From: Stutzerimonas stutzeri RCH2
GTDB lineage: Bacteria; Pseudomonadota; Gammaproteobacteria; Pseudomonadales; Pseudomonadaceae
Direction of reading: 5' to 3'
Assembly (NCBI RefSeq): GCF_000327065.1
Contig: NC_019936.1
Span: forward strand, 1,612,001-1,676,000
Length of the DNA stretch: 64,000 bases
Shown: piece after piece, positions 26,129 through 36,581 of the stretch
Numbering within the stretch: the first letter of the stretch is position 1
Layout of the letters: each line of letters starts with the position of its first letter
Position numbers and translations under genes: made by a program
Notes under the pieces: model-generated
The model's database searches: none
Told to the model about the DNA's origin: nothing
The model's input: only the letters and a program-made list of their open reading frames with translations

Positions 26129-27349
26129 TCAAGACTGCCAGAACTGCACGAACGCATTGAACGACATTACCACCCCAACCGCCGTGGCCAGCATGGCCAA
26201 TATGCCGAACACCAGCATCCAGGTGGGGTGACGGTAGGCGTCGCCGACGATGCTCGCTTTGCGCGAGGCGAGCAGTATGCAACCCAGCGCCAGCGGCAGT
26301 ACCAGGGCATTCAGCGTGCCGGCCACCACCAGAACCTTCACGGGCTGGCCGACCAGGCTGTAGATCAGCGTCGAGCAGGCGATAAAGGCGATGACCATCC
26401 GCTGGTTGTGGCGCTGGATGCTGTCATGCAGCGAGTACATGAAGGTCACACTGGTGTAAGCGGCGCCGATCACCGATGACACCGAGGCAGCCAGCAGCAC
26501 TACGCCAAAAATCTTGTAGCCGATGGTGCCCATCGAGTGGGAAAACACCGATGCAGCGGGATTGCTCGGATCGAGACTCAGCCCTTGGCTGACGACACCG
26601 AGCGCCGCGAGGAACAGGCAGATGCGCACGACTCCGGTGGTGGCGATGCCGATCACTGCGGCGCGAGACACCAGCTTGACGTTCTCGATGCCCGTAATAC
26701 CAGCCTCGACCAGGCGATGGCCTCCGGAGAACGAGATGTATCCGCCGACCGTTCCGCCGACCAGTGTCACGATCGGCAACAGCAGGATCAGCGGGTCGTC
26801 GGGGTTGAAGCTGCGGCTCATGGCCTCCAGCAGTGGCGGGTTCGACTGCAGCATGGCGTAGCCGATCATGCACAGCATCACCAGCCCAAGCACCTGCATC
26901 ACCGAATCCATCACGCCCTTGGCGTTGCGTAGCAGGAAGATGCCGATGATCAGCACGGCGGCGATCAGCGAACCGATCAGCGGCGGGATGCCGAAGATCA
27001 CGTTCATCGCCAACCCGGCACCGCCGATGTTGCCGATATTGAAGGCAATACCGCCGAGCACGATGAGGGCCGAAATCAGGTGGCCGACGCCGGGTATTAC
27101 TCGATTGGCGACGTCCTGCCCGCGCAGATTGGCGACGGTGATCACGCGCCAGATATTGAGCTGGGCACCGATGTCGATGAGCAATGAGATCAGGATCGCG
27201 AAGGCGAAACTCGCCAGATACTTCTCGGTAAACAGCGACGTCTGGGTCAGAAATGCCGGACCGATGGACGATGTCGCCATGATGAAGATGGCGCCGCGAA
27301 GGACGTTACGCTGTGCGGGTGTGCCGCGTTCGGCTTGTGTGGATTGCAT
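26129..27349 (-). CDS. NRAMP-like transporter linked to 5-oxoprolinase
   Basis: A 406-residue, eleven-helix protein of the NRAMP superfamily (YcsG-like subgroup). The first helix contains ATSSIGPAFLTQTSLF instead of the metal-binding DPGN motif of true NRAMP metal transporters, and helix 6 reads GGYISFSGGHRLVEAG. The lack of those metal ligands suggests a different substrate. The gene sits 120 bp downstream of pxpC on the same strand, and such genes recur beside pxpABC, so uptake of pyroglutamate or a related compound is a reasonable inference. Confidence 0.82.
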   Translation of the reverse strand: MQSTQAERGTPAQRNVLRGAIFIMATSSIGPAFLTQTSLFTEKYLASFAFAILISLLIDIGAQLNIWRVITVANLRGQDVANRVIPGVGHLISALIVLGGIAFNIGNIGGAGLAMNVIFGIPPLIGSLIAAVLIIGIFLLRNAKGVMDSVMQVLGLVMLCMIGYAMLQSNPPLLEAMSRSFNPDDPLILLLPIVTLVGGTVGGYISFSGGHRLVEAGITGIENVKLVSRAAVIGIATTGVVRICLFLAALGVVSQGLSLDPSNPAASVFSHSMGTIGYKIFGVVLLAASVSSVIGAAYTSVTFMYSLHDSIQRHNQRMVIAFIACSTLIYSLVGQPVKVLVVAGTLNALVLPLALGCILLASRKASIVGDAYRHPTWMLVFGILAMLATAVGVVMSFNAFVQFWQS

Positions 27350-27469
27350 TGAGTACCTTCTTTTTCTTGGCGTTAGGGCAGGTAGGAATGCGTCCGGGCG
27401 TGCCCGGCTGAGCTGTTCTTGTTGTGCGGCTGCGGAGCTTGCAGTCGTGTCCGTCGGCTCCTTCGCTAG

Positions 27470-28381
27470 CTATTGCCACTGACCGAGCAGCGCTTTGTGT
27501 TGACGCTGTGCAGCTTCCAGCGCAATGGGCTTGAGCCTGAGCGTAGTGCCGGGCAGGCACTGCGCCAGCTGGGCGACTGCCTGTGGCGTAAGGGCGCCAA
27601 GGCGCGGGTAACCGCCGATGGTCTGTCGGTCATTGAGCAGGACGATCGGCTGACCGTCCGCCGGAACCTGGATCGCGCCCAGCGGCACGCCTTCGGAGAT
27701 CATGCTCGAGCGTGCGCAGCGCAGGGGCGGGCCCAGCAGGCGAACACCCATCCGGTCGGCGCGCTGGTCGACCGTCCAGTCGCTGTTGAACGCATCGAAC
27801 AGGCTCTGCCCGGTGAAGTCGCCGATCTGCGCCCCCAGTACGACCGATAGCCCGATGCCGGGTGGCGGCACCAGCGGCAGCTCGGGCAGGGTACGCATCG
27901 TCGTGGCGTGGCCGCGCCAGTGCAGAAGGTCGCCCTTGGCCAGCGGCTGGCCGTCTCCGTTCAGCCCGCCGAGCTGCTCCCGGCGTACGGTGGCAGAGCT
28001 GCCCAGCACCTCTGGTGCGCTGAAACCGCCGGGTGCGGCGAGATAGGCGCGAACACCCTGGCGCGGTTGACTGAAGATCAGTGTCTGACCCTGCCGGATG
28101 CTGAAGGCGCGTCCGGGCATGAGGGGCTCGCCATCGAGCGTCGCGCCGAGATCGGCACCGCAGAGTGCGAGGCAGGTGTCGGCCTGAGCGCGCAGGCTGA
28201 AATTGCCCAGGGTGATCTCCACCGTGGAGGCCTGCTGCGGATTGCCCAGCAGCCAGTTGGCCCAGCCGTGGGATAGCCAGTCCACGGCACCGCCCTGGGT
28301 CACGCCGAGTTGGCGGACGCCGCTGCGGCCGGCGTCCTGCAGAGTGGCCAGGGCCCCGGCCTGTTCGATCAGCAGGCTCAT
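27470..28381 (-). CDS. pxpC: 5-oxoprolinase subunit PxpC (biotin-dependent carboxyltransferase family)
   Basis: A 303-residue protein starting [21 protein letters not shown], the typical AHS2/KipA-type opening (the L-x-T-x-Q-D-x-G-R motif). PxpC acts with PxpA and PxpB in ATP-dependent opening of 5-oxoproline to glutamate. Its start overlaps the pxpB stop by ATGA. The frame upstream of 28381 remains open inside pxpB but lacks family similarity. The frame ends RLKPIALEAAQRQHKAL, as expected for a full-length subunit. Confidence 0.94.
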   Translation of the reverse strand: MSLLIEQAGALATLQDAGRSGVRQLGVTQGGAVDWLSHGWANWLLGNPQQASTVEITLGNFSLRAQADTCLALCGADLGATLDGEPLMPGRAFSIRQGQTLIFSQPRQGVRAYLAAPGGFSAPEVLGSSATVRREQLGGLNGDGQPLAKGDLLHWRGHATTMRTLPELPLVPPPGIGLSVVLGAQIGDFTGQSLFDAFNSDWTVDQRADRMGVRLLGPPLRCARSSMISEGVPLGAIQVPADGQPIVLLNDRQTIGGYPRLGALTPQAVAQLAQCLPGTTLRLKPIALEAAQRQHKALLGQWQ

Positions 28382-29085
28382 GCGGCGGTCTCCTGGAATG
28401 GGCTGTCGTCGCCGCCGAGACGGATGAACTCGGCCCGCTCGATGGGCACGAAGCGCACGCGGTCGCCGGGTTGCCAGAGGCTGAAGCCGTCCAGTTCGCG
28501 GTCGAACAGGCGAACCGGGCTGCGACCTATCAGGTTCCAGCCACCTGGTGATACCAGCGGATAGATGGCGGTCTGCCGATCGGCGATGCCCAGGCTGCCG
28601 GCCGGCACCTGCTTGCGCGGCGTCGCCAGACGTGGGCTGGCGAGGCGCTCGTCGACCAGCCCGAGAAAGGCGAAGCCGGGGGCGAAGCCGAGGGCGAAGA
28701 CCTGATAGATGTGCGCACTGTGTCGCTCGATGACCCCCGCGACACCGAGGCCGCTGCGCTCGCCCAGCGCTTGCAGTTCCGGGCCGATGCTCGGGTCGTA
28801 CCACACCGGAATGTCGTGCTGACGGGCGCTCGCCGCCGCGGCCGGTTCCAGCCCATCGAGGGCCTGCCGCAAGTACTGGCGGGCCTGATGATCGTCCAGT
28901 TGCCTCAGGTCGTAATGCACCAGCAGGGTGGTGTAGGAGGGCACCAGATCTATTAGTGCACCGCCCAACGCATCGCGCACACGCTGGGTGGCGGCCAGCA
29001 TCCACGGCATATTGTCTTCGTCGATCTGGTCGAACAGGCGCAGCAGCAGGCTATCGATACCGACCACTTCGATCCGCGGCGTCAT
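28378..29085 (-). CDS. pxpB: 5-oxoprolinase subunit PxpB
   Basis: A 235-residue AHS1/KipI-type protein with the markers [21 protein letters not shown] and [29 protein letters not shown]. It forms a complex with PxpC. The stop overlaps the pxpC start and the start overlaps the pxpA stop by four bases each. The three subunits are therefore coupled translationally. Confidence 0.95.
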   Translation of the reverse strand: MTPRIEVVGIDSLLLRLFDQIDEDNMPWMLAATQRVRDALGGALIDLVPSYTTLLVHYDLRQLDDHQARQYLRQALDGLEPAAAASARQHDIPVWYDPSIGPELQALGERSGLGVAGVIERHSAHIYQVFALGFAPGFAFLGLVDERLASPRLATPRKQVPAGSLGIADRQTAIYPLVSPGGWNLIGRSPVRLFDRELDGFSLWQPGDRVRFVPIERAEFIRLGGDDSPFQETAA

Positions 29086-29831
29086 ACGGGAAGCGCCTGC
29101 AGTGCCTGACGAATGCGCTGCACGGCGGCGATGGAGCCGGCGTTGTCGCCGTGCACGCAGAGGGTATCGGCCTGCAGGATCAGCGCACTGCCATCGCTGG
29201 CCGTCAACGCTTCACCCTTGGCCAGGCGCAGGGCCTGATCGGCCACCGTTTCGGCGTCGTGATGCACGGCACCCGGCAGGTTGCGTGAGACCAGCATGCC
29301 AGCGGCGTCGTAGGCGCGGTCGGCAAATACTTCGAACCACAGGGTGATGCCGATTTCCGCCGCCAGCGCCTGGCTCGCGTTGTTGTCGCGGGTGGACATC
29401 AGCATCAGCGGCAGGCTGGGGGCGTAGGCCTTGATGGCGCTCATCACGGCTCGCAGCAGTTCCGGCTGGCGCATCATGTCGTTGTACAGCGCACCGTGAG
29501 GTTTGACGTAGCGGACCTGCGTGCCTTCGGCGCGGCAGAGGCCGTCGAGTGCGCCAATCTGGTAGAGCAGCATGTTCTCCACTTCGGCCGGGCTGCAGGC
29601 CATGGAACGGCGGCCGAAGCCGACCAGATCCGGATAGGCCGGGTGCGCACCGATAAGCACATCATGCTGCCGTGCCAGTGCGACGGTGCGACGCATGATC
29701 TGCGGGTCGGAGGCGTGGAAGCCACAGGCAATGTTGGCGCAGTCGATGAAGGGCATCACCTCGGCATCCAGGCCCATGGTCCAGGCGCCGAAGCTTTCGC
29801 CGATGTCGCAGTTGAGTAGTAAGCGACCCAT
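29082..29831 (-). CDS. pxpA: 5-oxoprolinase subunit PxpA (LamB/YcsF family)
   Basis: A 249-residue protein with the family opening [13 protein letters not shown], then [19 protein letters not shown] and [18 protein letters not shown]. The histidine- and aspartate-rich pocket of the TIM-barrel-like fold is intact ([22 protein letters not shown]). It is the first gene of the pxpA-pxpB-pxpC operon. A perfect palindrome lies 58 bp upstream of its start, toward the divergent winged-helix regulator. Confidence 0.95.
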   Translation of the reverse strand: MGRLLLNCDIGESFGAWTMGLDAEVMPFIDCANIACGFHASDPQIMRRTVALARQHDVLIGAHPAYPDLVGFGRRSMACSPAEVENMLLYQIGALDGLCRAEGTQVRYVKPHGALYNDMMRQPELLRAVMSAIKAYAPSLPLMLMSTRDNNASQALAAEIGITLWFEVFADRAYDAAGMLVSRNLPGAVHHDAETVADQALRLAKGEALTASDGSALILQADTLCVHGDNAGSIAAVQRIRQALQALPV

Positions 29832-29888
29832 TTTCTTGTCCTCGAGGGGTGGTTGGTCGATCCCGGCGGTTAGACAATGATAAAACGA

Positions 29889-29901
29889 TGATAAATTATC
29901 A
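29889..29901. promoter_or_regulatory. Palindromic operator candidate between pxpA and the divergent regulator
   Basis: TGATAA-A-TTATCA is a perfect inverted repeat. Two further TGATAA copies lie just upstream (within ACAATGATAAAACGATGATA). It sits in the 179-bp divergent promoter region, where binding by the neighbouring winged-helix protein would be natural. Confidence 0.55.
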
Positions 29902-30010
29902 ATATGTTTTTGGTGTTCTTTGTCGAAAGTATTAGCCTCGCTGGCATTGCTGTATCCTTTCCGGCCACCTCGATACGATCGACCGCCGCTTCTTCAATCA
30001 GGAATTCAGA

Positions 30011-30538
30011 ATGGTTGACGCCAAAAGCTCCCGCCCGTTGCGATCCTCGATCGTCGCTTCGGCGCATCTCGCCGAGCAGTCCCAGGAGCTGTCCGAGCTC
30101 GAGTACGGCATCATCGTCGCCAGCGCCGCGCTGATGCGCTGGATGGAGCGCTGCATGCAGGCCTGCGGTACGGTGGAAATGAACGCGCTGGATGTCATGG
30201 TGCTGCACAACCTCACCAGCCGCGGCCGCGCCAAGCGACAGGCGGACATCTGCCTGCTGCTCAATGTGGAAGACACGCACACCGTGACCTATGCGCTGAA
30301 GAAGCTGAGCAAGCTGGGCCTGGTGGAAGGTGCCAAGCAGGGCAAGGAAATGTTCTATCGCACCACCGAAAAGGGCCGCGCGCTCTGTCAGGAATACGCC
30401 GATATCCGCCGTGAATGCCTGATCGCCTCGTTCGAGAACCTCAACATCGATCCCGATGAAATCCACCGCCTGGCCGGCATGCTGCGCGCCATGTCGGGCC
30501 TGTACGACCAGGCGGCACGCGCCGCCACCTCCCTGTAA
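30011..30538 (+). CDS. Winged-helix (MarR-like) transcriptional regulator
   Basis: A 175-residue protein. Residues about 55-135 carry a MarR-like winged helix: GTVEMNALDVMVLHNL, ADICLLLNVEDTHTVTYALKKLSKLGLVEGA as helix-turn-helix, and GKEMFYRTTEKGRAL as the wing. N-terminal and C-terminal helices would form the dimer interface. Divergent orientation from pxpABC suggests it controls that operon. AGGA precedes the start. The ligand is unknown; 5-oxoproline or glutamate is a guess. recJ begins 26 bp downstream. Confidence 0.8.
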   Translation: MVDAKSSRPLRSSIVASAHLAEQSQELSELEYGIIVASAALMRWMERCMQACGTVEMNALDVMVLHNLTSRGRAKRQADICLLLNVEDTHTVTYALKKLSKLGLVEGAKQGKEMFYRTTEKGRALCQEYADIRRECLIASFENLNIDPDEIHRLAGMLRAMSGLYDQAARAATSL

Positions 30539-30564
30539 ACGACCTGCACCGAGCCCAAAATTCC

Positions 30565-32280
30565 ATGCGTATCGAACCCCGCCCCCTGCCCGAGCAGCTG
30601 CCCGACCTTGGCGAACTGCCGCCGCTGCTGCAGCGCCTCTACGCGGCCCGTGGCGTGACCTGCGCAGAGGAGCTGGACAAGGGGCTGGCGCGGTTGATTC
30701 CTTATAAGCAGCTCAAGGGCATCGATGCGGCGGTGGAGCTGCTGGTCGAGGCGCTGGAAAAGCGCCAGCGCATCCTGTTCGTCGGCGATTTCGATGCCGA
30801 TGGCGCCACGGCCAGCACCGTAGGTGTACTTGGTCTGCGTCAGCTGGGGGCGGCGCATGTCGATTACCTGGTGCCCAATCGCTTCGAATATGGCTATGGC
30901 CTGACCCCGGAAATCGTTGCGGTCGCCTTGCAGCGCGAGCCCGATCTGCTGGTGACGGTGGACAACGGCATCTCCAGTGTCGACGGCGTGGCGGCCGCCA
31001 AGGCCGCAGGGCTCAAGGTGCTGGTCACGGACCATCACCTGCCGGGTCACGAACTGCCGGCGGCGGATGCCATCGTCAATCCCAACCAGCCTGAGTGTGC
31101 CTTTCCGAGCAAGTGCATCGCCGGGGTCGGGGTCATCTTCTATGTGCTGCTGGCGTTGCGCGCGCGTCTGCGTGAGCTGGACTGGTTCGTCCGGCAGGGC
31201 TGGGCCGAGCCGAACCTCGCCGAGCTGCTCGACCTGGTAGCGCTGGGCAGCGTCGCCGACGTGGTGCCGCTGGATGCCAACAACCGCATCCTGGTCCATC
31301 AGGGTTTGGCGCGGATTCGCGCCGGGCGGGCGAGGGCAGGGCTGCGGGCGATTCTCGAGGTGGCCGGGCGCGATCATCGACGCATCACCTCCACCGATCT
31401 GGGCTTCATTCTCGGACCGCGACTCAACGCGGCCGGGCGGCTGGACGACATGTCGCTGGGCATCGAATGCCTGCTCTGCGAGGACGAGGCGCTGGCGCGC
31501 GATATGGCGGTCCAGCTCGATGAGCTGAACAAGGACCGCAAGAGCATCGAGCAGGGCATGCAGCGCGAGGCACTGGCGCAGCTGAAGGATCTGCCGCTGG
31601 AGGACCTGCCGTTCGGCCTGTGCCTGTTCGAGGCGGACTGGCACCAGGGCGTGATCGGCATCCTCGCCTCGCGCCTCAAGGAGCGCTACCACCGCCCGAC
31701 CATCGCCTTCGCCGATGCTGGCGATGGGCTGCTCAAGGGCTCGGCGCGCTCGGTGCCGGGCTTTCACATCCGCGATGCGCTGGATGCGGTTGCCGCCAAG
31801 CATCCCGGCCTGATCAGCAAGTTCGGCGGGCACGCCATGGCGGCCGGGCTGTCGCTGCCACAAGCGAACTTCGGTGCCTTCGCCGCGGCCTTCGATGCCG
31901 AAGTGCGTCGCCAGCTGTGCGAGGAAGATCTCACCGGCCGGTTGCTCACCGACGGCCAGCTCAGCGTCGAGGAGTTTCACCTGGAGCTGGCCCGCGCACT
32001 ACGCAACGCCGGGCCCTGGGGTCAGCATTTTCCCGAGCCGATGTTCCATGGGGTATTCCAGCTGGTGCAGCAGCGTATCGTCGGCGAGCGCCATTTGAAG
32101 CTGGTGCTGAAGAGTGAATGCGGCTCGCTGACCCTCGATGGCATCGCCTTCAACGTCGACCGCGAAATCTGGCCGAATCCGACGGTGCGCTGGGCGGAGC
32201 TGGCCTACAAGCTGGACGTCAACGAGTATCGCGGCCAGGAAAGCGTGCAACTGATGGTGGCGCATATCGCCCCGCGCTGA
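30565..32280 (+). CDS. recJ: Single-stranded-DNA-specific 5'-3' exonuclease RecJ
   Basis: A 571-residue DHH-family exonuclease. The metal-binding motifs are GDFDADG (D75, D77, D79), VTVDNGIS and TDHHLPG (D156, H157, H158). The DHHA1 domain follows with GVIGILASRLKERYHRPT and SKFGGHAMAAGLSL, and an OB-like C-terminal part ends the protein. RecJ resects 5' ends in RecFOR recombination, mismatch and base excision repair. All catalytic residues appear intact. Confidence 0.96.
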   Translation: MRIEPRPLPEQLPDLGELPPLLQRLYAARGVTCAEELDKGLARLIPYKQLKGIDAAVELLVEALEKRQRILFVGDFDADGATASTVGVLGLRQLGAAHVDYLVPNRFEYGYGLTPEIVAVALQREPDLLVTVDNGISSVDGVAAAKAAGLKVLVTDHHLPGHELPAADAIVNPNQPECAFPSKCIAGVGVIFYVLLALRARLRELDWFVRQGWAEPNLAELLDLVALGSVADVVPLDANNRILVHQGLARIRAGRARAGLRAILEVAGRDHRRITSTDLGFILGPRLNAAGRLDDMSLGIECLLCEDEALARDMAVQLDELNKDRKSIEQGMQREALAQLKDLPLEDLPFGLCLFEADWHQGVIGILASRLKERYHRPTIAFADAGDGLLKGSARSVPGFHIRDALDAVAAKHPGLISKFGGHAMAAGLSLPQANFGAFAAAFDAEVRRQLCEEDLTGRLLTDGQLSVEEFHLELARALRNAGPWGQHFPEPMFHGVFQLVQQRIVGERHLKLVLKSECGSLTLDGIAFNVDREIWPNPTVRWAELAYKLDVNEYRGQESVQLMVAHIAPR

Positions 32281-32289
32281 CCGCAGCAT

Positions 32290-32310
32290 GCCGGCCGATG
32301 ATAGGCCGGC
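32290..32310 (+). terminator. Hairpin after recJ
   Basis: GCCGGCC-GATGATA-GGCCGGC is a perfect stem directly after the recJ stop. No U-tract follows, so it may be a weak or Rho-assisted terminator. Confidence 0.4.
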
Positions 32311-32408
32311 TGAATCCATCGGCATTCCCCGTCAAGACGTCTGATTGTTGCCCATGGCCGTGGCGCCTAGAGTGGCTGGACAACAACAGCGCCATGCGGG
32401 AATCCGAA

Positions 32409-34502
32409 ATGAGCGACATCAGCGTCCATCACCGTGCCTGCCACCTGTGCGAAGCCATCTGCGGCCTGACCATCCAGACCGAAGGCGAGCGCATCCTTTC
32501 GATCAAGGGCGACCCCCTCGACAGCTTCAGCCGCGGCCATATCTGTCCCAAGGCTGTCGCCCTGCAGGACATCCAGAACGACCCCGATCGCCTGCGCCAC
32601 CCGATGCGCCGCTGCGGCGATGAGTGGCAGGCGATTAGCTGGGACGAGGCTTACGAACTGGTTGCCGAGCGCCTGGCCGACATCCGCGAGCGCCACGGCG
32701 GCAATGCGGTGGCGATCTACCAGGGCAACCCGAGCGTGCACAACTACGGGCTGATGACCCACAGCAACTACTTCCTCGGCCTGCTGAAGACGCGCAACCG
32801 CTTTTCCGCGACTTCGGTCGACCAGTTGCCCCATCACCTGACCAGCCATCTGATGTACGGCCACGGCCTGCTATTGCCGGTGCCGGACATCGATCACACC
32901 GATTTCATGCTGATCCTCGGCGGCAATCCGTTGGCGTCCAACGGCAGCATCATGACCGTGCCTGACGTGGAAAAGCGGCTGAAAGCGATCCGCGCCCGCG
33001 GCGGCAAGCTGGTGGTGGTCGACCCGCGCCGCAGCGAGACCGCGGCGATCGCCGATCAGCACCTGTTCGTGCGGCCGGGACAAGACGCGGCGCTGCTGTT
33101 TGGCCTGCTCAATACCCTGTTCGAGGAAGGGCTGACGCGCGCCAGCGAGCTCCCGCTGGACGGCATCGAGGAGGTGCGCACGGCAATCGCCGCCTTCAAC
33201 GCCGAGGCGATGAGCGCCCGTTGCGGGGTTCCGGCCGAGCAGATCCGCCAGCTGGCGCGGGATTTCGCAGCGGCGGACAAGGCGGTCTGCTACGGGCGCA
33301 TGGGCGTCTCGACCCAGGCCTTCGGCACGCTCTGCCAGTGGCTGGTGCAGCTGATCAACCTGGTCACCGGCAACCTCGATCGAGCCGGCGGCGCGCTGTG
33401 TACCGAGCCTGCGGTGGATCTGGTGGAAACCACCTCCGGCGGCCATTTCGCCGCCTGGCGCAGCCGGGTCTCGCAGTTGCCGGAGTACGGCGGCGAACTG
33501 CCGGTCGCGGCACTGGCCGAAGAGATGCTCGAGCCCGGGGAAGGGCAGGTGCGTGCGCTGATCACCGTGGCTGGAAACCCGGTGCTCTCCACACCCAACG
33601 GGCGCAAGTTGGAGCAGGCGCTGGATGGCCTGGAGTTCATGCTCAGCGTGGACTTCTACATCAACGAAACCACTCGCTATGCCGACGTGATCCTGCCGCC
33701 GACCGCGCCGCTGGAGCACGACCATTACGATGCCACCTTCAACCTGCTCGCCGTGCGTAACGTCACCCGCTTCAACCAGCCGGTGCTGCCCAAGCCCGAG
33801 GGTGCGCTGCACGACTGGGAAATCTTCATCGGGCTGGCCAGGGCCTACGCAGCGCGGGTGGGCGTCGAGCTGAAGCCCACCATGCCGCCGCAGCAGATGA
33901 TGGACCTGGCGCTGCGCCATGGGCCGTACGGTGACAAGTCCGAGCGCAAGCTGAGCCTCGCAGCGCTGGAGGATTATCCCCACGGCCTGGATCTAGGGCC
34001 GCTGAAGCCGAATCTGGCGCGGCGCCTGAAAACGCCGAACCAGCGCATCCAGGCCGCGCCGGCACTGATGCTGGACGATCTGCAGCGCTTCGCCGCCGAG
34101 CCGCAGACCAAGAGCGACGAGCTGCTGCTGATCGGCCGCCGGCATGTACGCAGCAACAATTCCTGGATGCACAACTACCAGCGCCTGGTGAAGGGCAAAC
34201 CGCGTCATCAGCTGCTGATGCACCCTGCGGACATGGCTGCTCGGACTTTGCAGGATGGCCAGCGTGTGCGTGTGCATTCCCGTGTCGGCGTGGTCGAGGT
34301 AGAGGCGCTGGCCAGCGAGGAGATGATGCCCGGCGTGGTCAGCCTGCCGCATGGCTGGGGCCACGCCCGTCCTGGCGTGCAAATGGATATCGCCCGGCAG
34401 CAACCGGGCGCCAGCAGTAACGACCTGACTGACGAGCGCCAGTTGGATGTATCCGGCAATGCCGCGCTCAACGGTGTGCCGGTGCAGGTCAGCGCTGCCT
34501 GA
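32409..34502 (+). CDS. Molybdopterin-dependent oxidoreductase with N-terminal [4Fe-4S] cluster
   Basis: A 697-residue DMSO-reductase-family protein. Residues 11, 14, 18 and 46 supply the cluster cysteines (CHLCEAIC and HICPKA). The molybdopterin domains follow, with AIYQGNPSVHNYG, DFMLILGGNPLASNG, KLVVVDPRRSETAAIAD and TPNGRKLEQAL. A C-terminal cap (residues about 570-690) begins at LLLIGRRHVRSNNSWMHN. No twin-arginine signal is present, so it is cytoplasmic. In the region where a Cys or Sec molybdenum ligand is expected there is no cysteine (FSATSVDQLPHHL). Substrate unknown. An ATG at 32394 would add five residues. No partner subunit lies beside it. Confidence 0.85.
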   Translation: MSDISVHHRACHLCEAICGLTIQTEGERILSIKGDPLDSFSRGHICPKAVALQDIQNDPDRLRHPMRRCGDEWQAISWDEAYELVAERLADIRERHGGNAVAIYQGNPSVHNYGLMTHSNYFLGLLKTRNRFSATSVDQLPHHLTSHLMYGHGLLLPVPDIDHTDFMLILGGNPLASNGSIMTVPDVEKRLKAIRARGGKLVVVDPRRSETAAIADQHLFVRPGQDAALLFGLLNTLFEEGLTRASELPLDGIEEVRTAIAAFNAEAMSARCGVPAEQIRQLARDFAAADKAVCYGRMGVSTQAFGTLCQWLVQLINLVTGNLDRAGGALCTEPAVDLVETTSGGHFAAWRSRVSQLPEYGGELPVAALAEEMLEPGEGQVRALITVAGNPVLSTPNGRKLEQALDGLEFMLSVDFYINETTRYADVILPPTAPLEHDHYDATFNLLAVRNVTRFNQPVLPKPEGALHDWEIFIGLARAYAARVGVELKPTMPPQQMMDLALRHGPYGDKSERKLSLAALEDYPHGLDLGPLKPNLARRLKTPNQRIQAAPALMLDDLQRFAAEPQTKSDELLLIGRRHVRSNNSWMHNYQRLVKGKPRHQLLMHPADMAARTLQDGQRVRVHSRVGVVEVEALASEEMMPGVVSLPHGWGHARPGVQMDIARQQPGASSNDLTDERQLDVSGNAALNGVPVQVSAA

Positions 34503-34537
34503 GGCGGACAGTTCCACCGATGTCGGGCTGGGCATGA

Positions 34538-35707
<1,170 letters not shown>

Positions 35708-35739
35708 CAATCCTTTACGTCATTCACGCGGAGAATCCG

Positions 35740-36456
35740 ATGAAAACCAGTGGCCTTCTCGATCAACTGCTCAAGTCCGGGCAGGACCTGTTGCAGAAAC
35801 AGCAATCCGGCATGGGCGGCAAACCCGGCGGTGGTGGTTTGAGCGACCTGCTCTCCGGTGTCGGTGGCGGTTCGCTCGGCAAGGTGCTTTCCGGCAGTGG
35901 CAACAGCGCGCTGGCCGCCGGTGCCATGGGCCTGCTGCTGGGCAACCGCAAGGTGCGCAAGATGGGCGGCAAGGCGGTGACCTATGGCGGTTTGGCGGCG
36001 CTCGGCGTGCTGGCCTACAAGGCCTACAGCAACTGGCAGGCGCAGCAGGGCGGGACGCAGCAGCAGACGCCACAGACAATCGATCGCCTGCCGCCGGCAG
36101 AGGTCGAGGTGCACAGTCAGGGCATTCTCAAGGCACTGGTGGCAGCGGCCAAGGCCGACGGCCATGTCGATGCCCGTGAGCGCCAGCTGATCGAGGCAGA
36201 GCTGGGCAAATTGGCCGATGCTGATCTGCAGCACTGGCTGGAGGCTGAGCTGAACAAGCCGCTGGACCCGGCCGATGTGGCCAGTAGCGCCAGTACGCCG
36301 GAGCTGGCTGCGGAGATGTACTTGGCCAGCGTGCTGATGGTCGACGAGGAGCATTTCATGGAGCGCGCCTACCTCGACGAACTGGCGCGCTGCCTGCAAC
36401 TCGACCCAGACCTCAAAGCCGAACTGGAAAGCCAGGTACGCGGCGTGAGCGCCTGA
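35740..36456 (+). CDS. TerB-like protein with DUF533 domain
   Basis: A 238-residue protein. The N-terminal third is glycine-rich and low in complexity (GGKPGGGGLSDLLSGVGGGSLGK), followed by a short hydrophobic stretch (TYGGLAALGVLAYKAY, about 80-95). The C-terminal domain (about 120-235) is helical and of the TerB/DUF533 type (GILKALVAAAKADGHVDARE, with acidic metal-binding-like residues in KADGHVDARERQL). The physiological role is unknown. GGAGA precedes the ATG 32 bp after the OYE gene, so the two may be one transcript. Confidence 0.82.
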   Translation: MKTSGLLDQLLKSGQDLLQKQQSGMGGKPGGGGLSDLLSGVGGGSLGKVLSGSGNSALAAGAMGLLLGNRKVRKMGGKAVTYGGLAALGVLAYKAYSNWQAQQGGTQQQTPQTIDRLPPAEVEVHSQGILKALVAAAKADGHVDARERQLIEAELGKLADADLQHWLEAELNKPLDPADVASSASTPELAAEMYLASVLMVDEEHFMERAYLDELARCLQLDPDLKAELESQVRGVSA

Positions 36457-36513
36457 TCAAGCATTACGAGTGCAAATCCGTTTTTCTGACCGTCCGCCGG
36501 CGCGCCTGGCGGG

Positions 36514-36542
36514 CTGTCAGCGCGGGTTGGCTGAGTTATAAT
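36514..36542 (+). promoter_or_regulatory. Promoter of prfB
   Basis: CTGTCA (36514-36519) and a perfect TATAAT (36537-36542) are spaced 17 bases. Start of transcription would be about 33 bases before the prfB ATG. Confidence 0.7.
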
Positions 36543-36581
36543 CGCCGGCTTTTGCACCGTCCGATTGAGAGCTGCCTACCT

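Noticed and set aside
30388..31980. A 530-codon minus-strand frame over recJ
   Set aside because: recJ on the plus strand has all catalytic motifs; the antisense product has no recognisable fold.
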